This document shows, in pieces, positions 35,479 to 44,201 of a stretch of 64,000 nucleotides of DNA (position 1 is its first letter; each line of letters opens with the position of its first letter). The notes beneath the pieces are model-generated. The model worked only from the letters and a program-made list of their open reading frames with translations, did no database searches and had not been told where the DNA came from. Both the position numbers and the translations under genes were made by a program. This DNA is from Proteiniclasticum sediminis (GTDB lineage: Bacteria; Bacillota; Clostridia; Clostridiales; Clostridiaceae), in assembly GCF_018128025.1 (NCBI RefSeq), contig NZ_JAGSCS010000010.1:1-64000 (forward strand), read 5' to 3'.

Positions 35479-35895
35479 ATGAAAGGAAAAACCATTTCCC
35501 AGATCCAGATCGGAGATTCCGAGTTCTATGAGAGAACCGTCACCGAAGCCGATGTCGTCATGTTCGGCGGAGTATCCGGTGATCTCAACCCCGCCCATTT
35601 CAATGAGAAATACGCCCGTGACACCATGTTCAAGGGCAGAATCGTCCACGGCATGCTCACGGCTTCTTACTTTTCCACGGTGCTGGGGACGCTGCTTCCC
35701 GGTCCGGGAACCATCTATCTGGGTCAGGAACTGAAGTTCACGAAGCCCGTCCGTGTCCAGGACACGATCAAGGCGGTGGTCACCGTGACGGAGATTAATC
35801 TGGAAAAGAACATTGTCAAACTCGAGACAATCGCATACAACGAAAGCGGCGAAGTCGTGGTCAAAGGTCTGGCCACCGTTATGCCGCCACGCTAG
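35479..35895 (+). CDS. MaoC-like (R)-specific enoyl-CoA hydratase
   Basis: A 138-residue single hotdog domain of the PhaJ type. The hydratase-2 dyad is present in SGDLNPAHFNEKYA as Asp35 and His40, and GRIVHGML follows. The enzyme hydrates enoyl-CoA to (R)-3-hydroxyacyl-CoA. With the FabG-like SDR across the divergent region it could run the middle steps of an (R)-type beta-oxidation. The start at 35479 has AGGAGGG; the longer frame lacks support. First gene of the maoC-acd-etfBA operon. Confidence 0.9.
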   Translation: MKGKTISQIQIGDSEFYERTVTEADVVMFGGVSGDLNPAHFNEKYARDTMFKGRIVHGMLTASYFSTVLGTLLPGPGTIYLGQELKFTKPVRVQDTIKAVVTVTEINLEKNIVKLETIAYNESGEVVVKGLATVMPPR

Positions 35896-35904
35896 GAGGA
35901 CATG

Positions 35905-37044
35905 ATGAACTTTAATTTGAAACCGGAACAGGCTTTATCCCTGAAACTCTTTAAAGAATTTGCCAAAAAGGAGGTTCAGCCCCTGGCGGCAGAAATCGAT
36001 GAAATGGAGCGGTTCCCCGTGGAAACTGTGGCCAAAATGGCCGCCATCGGCATGATGGGTATTCCTCTCCCCCATGACCTGGGTGGTTCAGGCGGAGACA
36101 CCCTCACCTACATCATGGCCGTGGAGGAGCTCTCCAAATACTGCGGAACCACCGGCGTCATCCTGTCCGCCCATACTTCCCTGGCCTGCGGCCCCCTCTA
36201 CAGCTTCGGCACCCCGGAACAGAAGGCCAAATACCTCGTCCCCCTGGCCAAGGGAGAGAAGCTGGGTGCCTTCGGCCTCACGGAGCCCAATGCCGGATCC
36301 GATTCCGCCATGCAGCAGACCGTGGCGGTGAAGGAAGGAAACCATTACCGCATCAACGGCTCCAAGATCTTCATCACCAACGGCGGCTATGCCGATACCT
36401 TCATCATCTTTGCCATGACGGACAAGGCCAAGGGAACCCGCGGCATCTCTGCCTTCATCCTGGAAAAGGATACGCCGGGCTTCACCATCGGCAAAACCGA
36501 ACACAAGCTGGGCATTAAGGGCAGTTCCACCACAGAACTTATTTTCAAAGATGTGCTTCTCCCCGAAGAAAACCTTCTGGGCCAGGAAGGCAAAGGCTTT
36601 AAAATCGCCATGCACACCCTGGACGGAGGACGCATCGGCATTGCTGCCCAGGCGCTGGGCATCGCCCAGGGCGCTCTGGATGAAGCCGTGAAATACACCA
36701 AGGAACGCAAACAGTTCGGCCGCTCCATCTCCAGCTTCCAGAACAGCCAGTTCAAGATGGCCGAGCTCCAAACCAAGATCGATGCCGCCCGTCTTCTCAC
36801 CTATCGGGCAGCCTGCCTCAAGGACAGCGGAGCCTCCTACACCACGGAAGCCGCCATGGCCAAACTTTATGCCTCGGAAATCGCCATGGAGAGCACCCGG
36901 GAGTCCATCCAGCTTCTGGGCGGCTACGGCTACACCCAGGAATACCCGGTGGAGCGTATGTATCGGGATGCCAAGATCACGGAAATCTATGAAGGAACCT
37001 CGGAAGTCCAGAAGATGGTCATCGCCGGTTCCCTCTTGAAGTAA
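35905..37044 (+). CDS. Acyl-CoA dehydrogenase, short-chain (Bcd-like)
   Basis: A 379-residue flavoprotein that makes a 2,3-enoyl-CoA and passes electrons to ETF. FAD-binding marks are FGLTEPNAGSD and RINGSKIFITNGGYAD. The catalytic Glu is in YEGTSEVQ near the C-terminus, as in butyryl-CoA dehydrogenases. Two in-frame ATG lie together; the second (35905) has better spacing from AGGAGG. It is followed directly by etfB and etfA, as in clostridial Bcd/EtfAB sets, some of which bifurcate electrons. Confidence 0.94.
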   Translation: MNFNLKPEQALSLKLFKEFAKKEVQPLAAEIDEMERFPVETVAKMAAIGMMGIPLPHDLGGSGGDTLTYIMAVEELSKYCGTTGVILSAHTSLACGPLYSFGTPEQKAKYLVPLAKGEKLGAFGLTEPNAGSDSAMQQTVAVKEGNHYRINGSKIFITNGGYADTFIIFAMTDKAKGTRGISAFILEKDTPGFTIGKTEHKLGIKGSSTTELIFKDVLLPEENLLGQEGKGFKIAMHTLDGGRIGIAAQALGIAQGALDEAVKYTKERKQFGRSISSFQNSQFKMAELQTKIDAARLLTYRAACLKDSGASYTTEAAMAKLYASEIAMESTRESIQLLGGYGYTQEYPVERMYRDAKITEIYEGTSEVQKMVIAGSLLK

Positions 37045-37055
37045 AGGAGCAGAAC

Positions 37056-37844
37056 ATGAATATCATCGTATTATTGAAACAGGTTCCGGACACCACGGAA
37101 ATGAAGATCGATAAAGAGCGGGGAACCCTCATTCGTACCGGCGTTCCCACCATCACCAACCCCGATGATCTGGCCGGCCTCGAACTGGCCCTTCGGCTGA
37201 AGGACGAAAAAGGGGCCAAGGTCACCTGCGTCACCATGGGACCTCCCCAGGCGGAATCCATGCTGCGGGAGCTCTACGCCCGGGGAGCTGACGAATGCGT
37301 CCTCATCTCCGACGGGAAATTCGGAGGCGCTGATACTTGGGCCACCTCCAACACCCTAAGTGCGGCCCTCTCCATGCTGCCCTATGACCTCATCATCGCC
37401 GGAAGACAGGCCATCGACGGAGATACCGCCCAGGTAGGTCCCCAGACGGCAGAAAAACTGGGTCTTCCCCAGATCACCTATGTGGAGGAAATCCTCCAGG
37501 TGACGGATCGCACCATTCAGGTGAAAAAGAGCCTGGAAACCACCTATGAAATCATCGAGGCGGATCTTCCCTGTCTCATCACCACCTTAAGCTCCGCCGC
37601 TGCTCCCCGGTATATGCATGTGGGCAAGATCCACGAAGCTTTTGGCCGGGACATCCGTCTCATCACCTTTGAGGATCTGGTCATCGATCCTTCCAACATT
37701 GGCCTCAAGGGTTCCCCCACCAAGGTGAAGAAAACCTTCACCAAGGAAGTCCACAAAAACTGCGACGTCCTGGTCCTTGAACCCAAGGAAGCTGCGCGGA
37801 AAATCTTTGAAACCCTCCTCGACAACAACTATATCGGAAAGTAG
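37056..37844 (+). CDS. etfB: Electron transfer flavoprotein, beta subunit
   Basis: A 262-residue ETF subunit. IIVLLKQVPDT at the N-terminus, TNTL-like loops (ATSNTLSAAL) and GRQAIDGDTAQVGPQTAEKLG (split over two blocks near 116-136) are the family signature. It has an AGGAG site and lies 11 bp after the dehydrogenase. Whether it carries the bifurcating FAD cannot be decided by eye. Confidence 0.95.
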   Translation: MNIIVLLKQVPDTTEMKIDKERGTLIRTGVPTITNPDDLAGLELALRLKDEKGAKVTCVTMGPPQAESMLRELYARGADECVLISDGKFGGADTWATSNTLSAALSMLPYDLIIAGRQAIDGDTAQVGPQTAEKLGLPQITYVEEILQVTDRTIQVKKSLETTYEIIEADLPCLITTLSSAAAPRYMHVGKIHEAFGRDIRLITFEDLVIDPSNIGLKGSPTKVKKTFTKEVHKNCDVLVLEPKEAARKIFETLLDNNYIGK

Positions 37845-37853
37845 GTGCATGAG

Positions 37854-38879
37854 ATGAACATCAATGAATATCGGGATATCTATGTTTTCACCGAGATCCG
37901 CGACGGCAGGGTCATCGATGCCACGCTGGAACTTTTAGGCGAAGCCGGCCGGCTGAAAGCCGCCCGCCCCTCCCTGGGTTACCAGGTGGTGGCTGTGGTC
38001 CTGGGGGAACCCGAAGACAGCCTGCTAAGCACCCTGGGCCATTTTGGCGCCGACAAAGTGCTGAATCTTCGCCATGAAAATCTCGCCGTATACTCCACAG
38101 AAATCTATACCACCCTCCTCAACGACCTGATTCTCACGGACAAACCGGACATCTTCCTGGTGCCGGCCACTGTGCTGGGCCGAGACCTGGCCCCCCGTCT
38201 GGCTGCCCGCTGCGACACCGGCCTCACCGCCGATGCCACGAAACTGGAGTTTGACCCGGAGAATCCCGAGTCTTCCCTGCTCTACGTGACCCGTCCGGCC
38301 TTTGGCGGAAACCTCTTCGGCACCATCATCAATGAGACCAAGCGGCCCCAGATGACCACCCTTCGCCCCGGCGTCATGGAAATGAGTGCCCGGGATACCA
38401 CCCGCACCTTCCAGGTGGAGAAGCGGCCCGTCAGTCTTGACGGACTGAAAGACGGCGTTCGCATCCTGGAAACCCTTCACCGGGACCATATGGCTGTGGA
38501 CATCACCAAGGCGGACATCATCATCTCCGGCGGACGGGGTGTGGGCGACAACTTCCACATCCTCCGGGAATGTGCCGACATGTTGGGTGCCGAAGTGGGC
38601 GGATCCCGCGCCGCTGTCGATGAAGGCCGCATCGCCAAAGACTTCCAGGTGGGCCAGACGGGAAAAACCGTCAAGCCCCGAGTCTATATTGCCTGCGGAA
38701 TTTCCGGTGCCGTTCAGCATCTGGCGGGCATGGAAAAATCCGACTACATCATCGCCATCAACAAGGATCCCGATGCCCCCATTTTCAGTGTGGCCAACAT
38801 GGGTCTCGTGGGCGATGCCCTGACCATACTCCCCCAGCTCACGGAAGAAATTCAGCGGTACCGTCAGCGCCCCTATTAA
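37854..38879 (+). CDS. etfA: Electron transfer flavoprotein, alpha subunit
   Basis: A 341-residue subunit with the N-terminal ETF domain (about 5-190) and a C-terminal FAD-binding domain (about 210-335) containing SGGRGVGD, GQTGKTVKPRVYIACGISGAVQHLAGM (read as two adjacent blocks) and INKDPDAPIF. The start at 37854 has AGGTG upstream; a GTG at 37845 is in frame but lies over that site. It ends the operon, before a terminator. Confidence 0.95.
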   Translation: MNINEYRDIYVFTEIRDGRVIDATLELLGEAGRLKAARPSLGYQVVAVVLGEPEDSLLSTLGHFGADKVLNLRHENLAVYSTEIYTTLLNDLILTDKPDIFLVPATVLGRDLAPRLAARCDTGLTADATKLEFDPENPESSLLYVTRPAFGGNLFGTIINETKRPQMTTLRPGVMEMSARDTTRTFQVEKRPVSLDGLKDGVRILETLHRDHMAVDITKADIIISGGRGVGDNFHILRECADMLGAEVGGSRAAVDEGRIAKDFQVGQTGKTVKPRVYIACGISGAVQHLAGMEKSDYIIAINKDPDAPIFSVANMGLVGDALTILPQLTEEIQRYRQRPY

Positions 38880-38912
38880 GTTTCCTCCTCAGCCCTTCCC
38901 CGGGCCTTCGTC

Positions 38913-38941
38913 ATTCCCATAGCTCCAAGAGCTATGGGAAT
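38913..38941 (+). terminator. Terminator of maoC-acd-etfBA
   Basis: A perfect 13-bp stem ATTCCCATAGCTC/GAGCTATGGGAAT with a short loop, followed by a T-rich run. Confidence 0.9.
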
Positions 38942-38973
38942 TTCCTTTTTTTCTGCCCGAAAAGGTTTTACCG

Positions 38974-38982
38974 TGCTATAAT
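38974..38982 (+). promoter_or_regulatory. Extended -10 promoter of the lytS-like gene
   Basis: TGC-TATAAT (TATAAT at 38977-38982) with no good -35, 17 bp before the first ATG. Confidence 0.5.
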
Positions 38983-38999
38983 TTGAGTAAAAAAACAGA

Positions 39000-40724
39000 A
39001 TGGAATTGAAGCCAATGAACATGGAAATCATCAAAAGCATCATTTTGAATATCGGCCTTCTGATGGTCATCGCCCAGCTCCTGGCGCGGGTGCCCACGGT
39101 GAAGCAATTCGTGGTCCGGGACAAGCATACGGTGAAGGAGCAGCTTCTGCTCATCGTTTTGTTCTCCGCCATCAGCATCACCTCCACCTACATGGGCATT
39201 GAAGTCAATGGGGCCATCGCCAATACCCGAGTCATCGGGGTCATGGCCGGCGGCTTCATCGGAGGCCCCGTGGTGGGCATCGGCACCGCCGTCATCGCCG
39301 GCGTTCACCGCTACCTCATCGACATCAACGGCTTCACCGCCATCGCCTGTACCGTGTCCACCATCACCGAAGGGGGCATTGCCGCTCTTTTCTATCAGCG
39401 GGTGCGCCGGAACAAATATCGGGAGGATGACATCTTCTTCCTCACCTTCGGCGCGGAGATCCTCCAGATGCTGATCATCCTCCTCATCGCCCGGCCCTAT
39501 TACGACGCCGTGGAGCTGGTGGGCCTCATCGCCCTCCCCATGGTGGTCTTCAACGCCCTGGGCATGGTGCTTTTTGTGGGGGTCTTCAAGTACATCTTTG
39601 TGGAGCAGGCCTACGAAGTGGGCAACAAAGTGGGCAAGATTCTGGAGATTACCAAGAAATGCCTTCCTATTATACGAAACGGGCGCTATGACGAAGCCAG
39701 CAGCCGCCAAATCGCCAAGATCATCCATGAGTTTTCCAAAGAAAGCACGGTGATCTTCACGGATAAGTCTCAGATCCTCTCCTCCAAGGGCCATGTGTTT
39801 CTCCGGGGTGTGGAAAGCCTCCCTGCCATCGTCCGGGAGGTCTTTGCCAAAAAGGAGACCCGTCTGGCGGAGGAAGCTCCGGAAATGGATCCCCTCCACA
39901 GCATCCTCAGAAGCATGGTGGCCATTGCCTCACCTCTCATGATTCGGGGCGAAGTCTTTGGCTGTCTCATCGTCCTTTCCCCCAAGTACCAGTTCTCCTA
40001 CCACTCGGAATTTGAGTTTGTGGAAGGGCTGGCCCAGCTTCTCTCCACCCAGTATGAACTGGCAGAGATGGAAAATCAGAAAGAGCTCCTCCGGAAGGTG
40101 GAATACAAGGTCCTCCAGTCCCAGATCAATCCGCACTTCATCTTCAACTCCCTGAATACCATCAGCGCCTTCTGCCGGGAAAAACCCGAGAAGGCCCGGG
40201 AGCTCCTCATCGCCCTGGCCACCTATTTCCGCAACACCATCAAAACCCAGGACAGCTGCGTCAGCATCTATGAGGAGATGGACTATGTGGAGGCTTATCT
40301 TCAGCTGGAAAATGCCCGGTTTGAGGACCGCCTCACCGTGGATGTCCAGGTGGAAAAAGAGCTGGACTGTCAGGTACCCTGTCTCATCCTGCAGCCCATC
40401 GTGGAAAATGCCATTATCCACGGCGCCATGAAGCGCCGTCATGGTCTGGTGAGCATTCTGGTGGAGAAAGACGGGGGAGAAGTGGCCATCACGGTCAAGG
40501 ACAACGGTCACGGCATTCCTCAGGAAGTACTTCAGGGCCTGGAGGAAAACACCCTGGGGGTGGTGAACATCGGACTTTCCAATGTCCATCAGCGTCTTTG
40601 CTATCTCTATGGAAAAGACCACGGCTTGAAAATCCAGTGCACCGACAGCGGCACTTCTGTCCAAATCCGTATTCCCCTGAAAAAAGAACGACAGCGAATC
40701 TTTGACCGGATCAAAGTCAGCTGA
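39000..40724 (+). CDS. LytS/BtsS-type membrane sensor histidine kinase
   Basis: A 574-residue kinase. The N-terminal 5TM-LYT domain spans about 5-195 (TYMGIEVNGAIANTRVIGVM and VVGIGTAVIAGVHRYL in separate blocks). A GAF domain lies at about 225-355. The LytS-type kinase core has QINPHFIFNSLNTISAF with the phospho-His, then an ATPase domain with VENAIIHG and DNGHGI. Relatives BtsS and YpdA sense pyruvate. A LytTR regulator and a CstA-family transporter follow, as in those systems. ATGs at 39000 and 39015 are both possible starts; neither has a strong site. Confidence 0.9.
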   Translation: MELKPMNMEIIKSIILNIGLLMVIAQLLARVPTVKQFVVRDKHTVKEQLLLIVLFSAISITSTYMGIEVNGAIANTRVIGVMAGGFIGGPVVGIGTAVIAGVHRYLIDINGFTAIACTVSTITEGGIAALFYQRVRRNKYREDDIFFLTFGAEILQMLIILLIARPYYDAVELVGLIALPMVVFNALGMVLFVGVFKYIFVEQAYEVGNKVGKILEITKKCLPIIRNGRYDEASSRQIAKIIHEFSKESTVIFTDKSQILSSKGHVFLRGVESLPAIVREVFAKKETRLAEEAPEMDPLHSILRSMVAIASPLMIRGEVFGCLIVLSPKYQFSYHSEFEFVEGLAQLLSTQYELAEMENQKELLRKVEYKVLQSQINPHFIFNSLNTISAFCREKPEKARELLIALATYFRNTIKTQDSCVSIYEEMDYVEAYLQLENARFEDRLTVDVQVEKELDCQVPCLILQPIVENAIIHGAMKRRHGLVSILVEKDGGEVAITVKDNGHGIPQEVLQGLEENTLGVVNIGLSNVHQRLCYLYGKDHGLKIQCTDSGTSVQIRIPLKKERQRIFDRIKVS

Positions 40725-40750
40725 CCCCATACAAAAGAGGAGTTGAACCC

Positions 40751-41473
40751 ATGCGAATTGCAATCATTGATGACGAAAAACCCGCACGGAGCGAGCTGGA
40801 GTTCCTGATCCATGAGAAGGATCCCCAGGCGGAAATCACCGGCATCGCCAGCGGAGAAGAAGCTCTGGAGATCCTCTCCAAAGAACCCTTCGACCTTTTC
40901 CTCATCGACATCAATCTGGGGGACATCAGCGGTACCACCCTGGCAGCCACCGTGCGAAAGCTCGTCCCCAACGCCGAAATCGTCTTTGCCACCGCCTATA
41001 ACACCTATGCGGAGAAAGCCTTTGAAGTGGGGGCTTTGTCCTATCTCTTAAAGCCCTATTCCGCCGAAAAGGTGGGGCAGATGCTGGACCGCTATGCCCA
41101 AAAAAAAGGCCAGTCCAGTCCGGAAAAAGCCATGCCTGCCCTGGCCAAGATTCCGGTGAACATGGACAAGAAAATCATCATGCTGGATCTTCAGGACATT
41201 GTCTTCATCGAAACCCAAAACCGCATGTGCATCATCCATACCCGCACGGGGGAGTACCATGACAATGCCACCATGAACCACTTCGAAGCCAAGCTGGCCG
41301 ACAAGGGTTTCTTCCGGATCCAGAAGAGCTATCTCGTGAACCTGGCCCATGTGGCGGAGATCTATCCTTGGTTCAACAACAGCTACTGCGTGAAGATGGA
41401 CGGCTATCCTAAGGAAGCTCTGCCCGTGAGCCGAAAGCAGATCAAGCAGCTTAAGGAACTTTTAAGCATTTGA
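40751..41473 (+). CDS. LytTR-family response regulator
   Basis: A 240-residue regulator. The receiver (about 1-120) has acidic DDE at 8-10, phospho-Asp in LFLIDINLGD, and the Thr/Lys switch in FATAYN and LLKPYS. The LytTR DNA-binding domain (about 135-238) has FIETQNRMCIIHTRTGEY and FFRIQKSYLVNLAHV. An AGAGGAG site precedes the ATG, 26 bp after the kinase gene. The likely target is the downstream transporter gene. Confidence 0.93.
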   Translation: MRIAIIDDEKPARSELEFLIHEKDPQAEITGIASGEEALEILSKEPFDLFLIDINLGDISGTTLAATVRKLVPNAEIVFATAYNTYAEKAFEVGALSYLLKPYSAEKVGQMLDRYAQKKGQSSPEKAMPALAKIPVNMDKKIIMLDLQDIVFIETQNRMCIIHTRTGEYHDNATMNHFEAKLADKGFFRIQKSYLVNLAHVAEIYPWFNNSYCVKMDGYPKEALPVSRKQIKQLKELLSI

Positions 41474-41486
41474 TCCCGATTTTTTG

Positions 41487-41552
41487 ACATTTCGCCCCCG
41501 AGGGCTAACAACGTTTACATGAATTGAAGTCAACAAAATGAAGAAATGATAT
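41487..41552 (+). promoter_or_regulatory. Promoter and candidate LytTR sites upstream of the cstA-like gene
   Basis: -35 TTGAAG (41524-41529), a 17-bp spacer and -10 TGATAT (41547-41552). Upstream, ACATTTCG (41487-41494) and ACGTTTAC (41511-41518) resemble a loose direct repeat, but their 24-bp offset is longer than usual for LytTR sites. The 205-bp gap holds nothing else I can name. Confidence 0.35.
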
Positions 41553-41678
41553 CATAATCCCAGACGACCTGTGTGGATTCTTTCACGATTTCCCCTTGCC
41601 CATGACATGATTTATACGTCTTATGCGGAGATCGGGGGAGAAGACACAGAGGAATATGTTAAAAAAGGGGAATAAACC

Positions 41679-43103
41679 ATGGTATCATTTTTTGTGTGTT
41701 TGGCCATCCTTCTCGGCGGATACTTTGTCTACGGCAAGATCGTAGAAAAGAACTTCGGACCCGATGAAAGAGAAACTCCCGCTGTGACCCAGGCTGACGG
41801 TTCTGACTATGTGGTCATGCCCGTTTGGCGAGTCTTCCTCATTCAGCTTCTGAACATCGCCGGCCTTGGCCCGATCTTCGGCGCTCTGGCTGGAGCTCTC
41901 TGGGGACCTGTCGTGTTCCTGTGGATCACCTTTGGAACCATCTTCGCAGGAGCTGTTCATGACTACCTGTCCGGTATGATGTCTATGCGTCATAAGGGCG
42001 CCACCATCGGAGAACTGGTGGGTATCTACCTAGGACCGGTCATGAAGCAGATTATGCGTGTCTTCTCCGTCATTCTGCTGGTTCTGGTGGGCGTTTCCTT
42101 CTCCACCGGTCCTGCTGCCCTCTTGGCTATGCTGACCCCTGCCACCCTCAACAAGACCTTCTGGCTGGTGGTCATCCTTCTCTACTACTTCCTGGCTACC
42201 TTCGTGCCCATCGACAAAATCATCGGCAAGATTTACCCCATCTTCGGCCTTAGCCTGATCTTCATGGCTCTGGGCGTTGCCGGCGGAATCCTGTTCGAAG
42301 GATATACCATTCCGGAAATTACCTTGACCAGCCTTCATCCCAAGAACACCCCCATCTGGCCTATGATGTTCGTATCCGTGGCTTGCGGAGCAATCTCCGG
42401 TTTCCACGCCACCCAGTCCCCCATCATGGCCCGCTGCATGAAGTCTGAAAAAGACGGAAGAAAGATCTTCTACGGAGCCATGGTTGCTGAAGGCGTCATC
42501 GCCCTCATCTGGGCTGCCGCAGGTGTGGCATTCTACGGAACCACCGGCGGACTCCAGAAAGCCATCGTTGAACTGGGCGGTCAGGGACCTGTGGTCTATG
42601 ACATCACCAGCAAGCTCCTGGGACCTGTGGGTGCCGTCATCGCCATGATCGGCGTTATCGCCTGCCCCATCTCCTCTGGAGACACCGCATTCCGCAGCGC
42701 TCGTCTTGTGATCTCCGACTGGTTCCAGGTGGATCAGAAGGACTGGAAGAAGAGACTGGGACTTACCATCCCTGTACTGGGAATTGGTGCAATCCTCACC
42801 CAGATGGACGTTCAGATGATTTGGAGATACTTCTCCTGGAGCAACCAGACCCTGGCCATGATGGCTCTGTGGGCCGGTGCTGCATACCTCTACAAGAACC
42901 AGAAGAACGCCTGGATGGCGGCCATCCCTGCCACCTTCATGTCCGCTGTCAGTGTAACGTATATCCTGATGGCCCCAGAAGGCTTCAAGCTGTCCACCTC
43001 CATCGCCTACCCTGTAGGACTGGTCTTTGCCCTGGGATGCTTCGGACTCTTCCTGAAGTCCACCTACCTCAGCAAGAACAACAAGTCCAAGGCTGTAGCC
43101 TAA
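41679..43103 (+). CDS. CstA-family transporter (pyruvate/peptide type)
   Basis: A 474-residue membrane protein with about 12 to 13 helices, at the short end of the CstA family. Marks are IAGLGPIFGALAGALWGP (about 52-69), GAVHDYLSGMMSMRHKG and CPISSGDTAFRSARL (about 329-343). E. coli BtsT, a pyruvate/proton symporter, and CstA belong here. The adjacent LytS/LytTR pair mirrors BtsSR control of btsT, so pyruvate uptake is the best guess. Codons look optimised, suggesting strong expression. Confidence 0.92.
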   Translation: MVSFFVCLAILLGGYFVYGKIVEKNFGPDERETPAVTQADGSDYVVMPVWRVFLIQLLNIAGLGPIFGALAGALWGPVVFLWITFGTIFAGAVHDYLSGMMSMRHKGATIGELVGIYLGPVMKQIMRVFSVILLVLVGVSFSTGPAALLAMLTPATLNKTFWLVVILLYYFLATFVPIDKIIGKIYPIFGLSLIFMALGVAGGILFEGYTIPEITLTSLHPKNTPIWPMMFVSVACGAISGFHATQSPIMARCMKSEKDGRKIFYGAMVAEGVIALIWAAAGVAFYGTTGGLQKAIVELGGQGPVVYDITSKLLGPVGAVIAMIGVIACPISSGDTAFRSARLVISDWFQVDQKDWKKRLGLTIPVLGIGAILTQMDVQMIWRYFSWSNQTLAMMALWAGAAYLYKNQKNAWMAAIPATFMSAVSVTYILMAPEGFKLSTSIAYPVGLVFALGCFGLFLKSTYLSKNNKSKAVA

Positions 43104-43114
43104 ATTCAGCAATA

Positions 43115-43160
43115 AAGAGCTGCGGAAAATCCGGTTTATCCGGATCCCGCAGCTCTTCTT
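43115..43160 (+). terminator. Terminator after the cstA-like gene
   Basis: A perfect 11-bp outer stem AAGAGCTGCGG/CCGCAGCTCTT enclosing an ATCCGG/CCGGAT inner stem, followed by TCTTTC. Confidence 0.8.
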
Positions 43161-43176
43161 TCATGCCCAGGGGAAA

Positions 43177-43205
43177 TTGCCATGCTTTTTCAGGTATGGT
43201 ATACT
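43177..43205 (+). promoter_or_regulatory. Promoter of the 72-residue membrane protein gene
   Basis: -35 TTGCCA (43177-43182), a 17-bp spacer that ends in TGG, and -10 TATACT (43200-43205): a full promoter with an extended -10. Confidence 0.7.
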
Positions 43206-43240
43206 TCATGGGATAACGTAAACAATGGAGAGGATCGAAT

Positions 43241-43459
43241 ATGGAACTGAGAGAAATCATCAAAGCCCTGCTGTGGATTGTCAGCGTCAGTGCCCTGGGG
43301 CTTTCTGGACTGACCTTCTGGACCTATTTCCAGATGCGCGCCGTGCCCAAAAACCAGCGAAACCTCATGGAATATCAGAAAATCAAACAGTACGTTCGCC
43401 TGGGCTTGTCCGCCCTGGCCGTGGCTGCTCTTGCTCTGGCAGGAGCCCTCATGCACTAA
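43241..43459 (+). CDS. Small two-helix membrane protein, unknown
   Basis: A 72-residue protein with hydrophobic helices at about 8-30 and 50-70 and a charged hinge with RAVPKNQRN between. No family is recognised. It has its own extended -10 promoter, a GAGAGGA ribosome site and a UUCG-loop terminator, so it is a genuine single-gene unit. Hairpin-type topology suggests a small membrane regulator or subunit, which is only a guess. Confidence 0.65.
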   Translation: MELREIIKALLWIVSVSALGLSGLTFWTYFQMRAVPKNQRNLMEYQKIKQYVRLGLSALAVAALALAGALMH

Positions 43460-43480
43460 CAGCCTTCGGGCTGTTTTTTT
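43458..43480 (+). terminator. UUCG-tetraloop terminator
   Basis: AACAGCC-TTCG-GGCTGTT followed by seven or more T. It begins in the stop codon of the small membrane protein gene and reaches the stop of the converging acetyltransferase gene. Confidence 0.9.
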
Positions 43481-43946
43481 ATTTGACCCGCCACGCCATG
43501 GGGACCATGGGTAATCCTCCAATGAGGAGCATCTCGCCCAAGGGCAAAAACCCAAAACGGGCATAGTAGGTCACCGCATGGGGGGAGGCATTCACCGTGA
43601 GGGTGAGCTCCTGAGGATTCGAGGCCAGGCATCTTTCCTGAAGATCATGGATCAGCCGTTCCCCATAGCCTTTTCCCTGATCCTCCGCCCGGACGAAAAG
43701 CAGCACGATGTGCCGTTCCTGCCGAACCCCCAGGACGCCCGCAAGGCCTCCTCCTGGAGGAAACAGACCATAGAGGCAAAGAGACCCATCCACGGTCATG
43801 GCTCGGAGGCTTCGGGGTTCCATCATGCGCGTAAACTCGGTTAAACCTTCCGGAGAGGCCCCTTCCCGGTCAAACTGGAGGAAACCCCCGATGATGATGG
43901 AGGAGGCCTCAGGAAGCTCCTGGGGCGTCAGTTCGCGAATCTCCAT
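43479..43946 (-). CDS. GNAT-family N-acetyltransferase
   Basis: A 155-residue GNAT. The acetyl-CoA motif A is LLFVRAEDQGKGYGERLIHDL (read as VRAEDQGKGYGERLI, about 86-100), and VNASPHAVTYYARFGFLPLG (motif B, two blocks) follows. The start at 43946 has GGAGATG upstream. The substrate is unknown. The gene is not paired with an antitoxin-like gene, so I do not call it a toxin. Confidence 0.88.
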   Translation of the reverse strand: MEIRELTPQELPEASSIIIGGFLQFDREGASPEGLTEFTRMMEPRSLRAMTVDGSLCLYGLFPPGGGLAGVLGVRQERHIVLLFVRAEDQGKGYGERLIHDLQERCLASNPQELTLTVNASPHAVTYYARFGFLPLGEMLLIGGLPMVPMAWRVK

Positions 43947-43974
43947 GACACACATCTCCTTTTTGGAAAAGGAA

Positions 43975-44004
43975 AGGGCGAAACGGTGGAAGCCGTTTCG
44001 CCCT
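43975..44004 (-). terminator. Terminator after the SHOCT gene pair
   Basis: A perfect 12-bp stem AGGGCGAAACGG/CCGTTTCGCCCT with a 6-nt loop; on minus it runs into TTCCTTTTCC. Confidence 0.75.
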
Positions 44005-44021
44005 GAATTTCTGCCTGAACT

Positions 44022-44201
44022 TTAGCTAAGCAGGCTTCTCTTGCGCTCATATTCTTCTTCATCGATCTCACCCAGCGCCAGGCGTTTATTCAAGATCGCC
44101 AAGGCATCGTCGGATGAACGGTGGTGATCTCGAGGGGACCGATGGGGATCACTTAGCAGGTAAATGATATAGACAACGGGAATCAGCCATAAGAACATCA
44201 T
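44022..44201 (-). CDS. Small SHOCT-domain membrane protein
   Basis: A 59-residue protein with one N-terminal membrane helix (MMFLWLIPVVYIIYLLS) and a C-terminal SHOCT motif, ILNKRLALGEIDEEEYERK (about 37-55). SHOCT domains are short helical pairs found at protein ends and thought to mediate oligomerisation. The start codon overlaps the stop of the upstream SHOCT gene (ATGA), with GAGGTGA upstream, so translation is coupled. Its C-terminus closely matches that of its neighbour, suggesting duplication. Confidence 0.75.
   Translation of the reverse strand: MMFLWLIPVVYIIYLLSDPHRSPRDHHRSSDDALAILNKRLALGEIDEEEYERKRSLLS

Noticed and set aside
42030-43112. 360-codon minus-strand frame rich in Gly, His and Asp
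   Set aside because: A shadow of the cstA-like gene; hydrophobic codons read backwards give this His/Asp/Gly pattern.
43479-43946. GNAT toxin of a toxin-antitoxin pair
   Set aside because: No small DNA-binding antitoxin gene is adjacent; the neighbours are a terminator and SHOCT genes.
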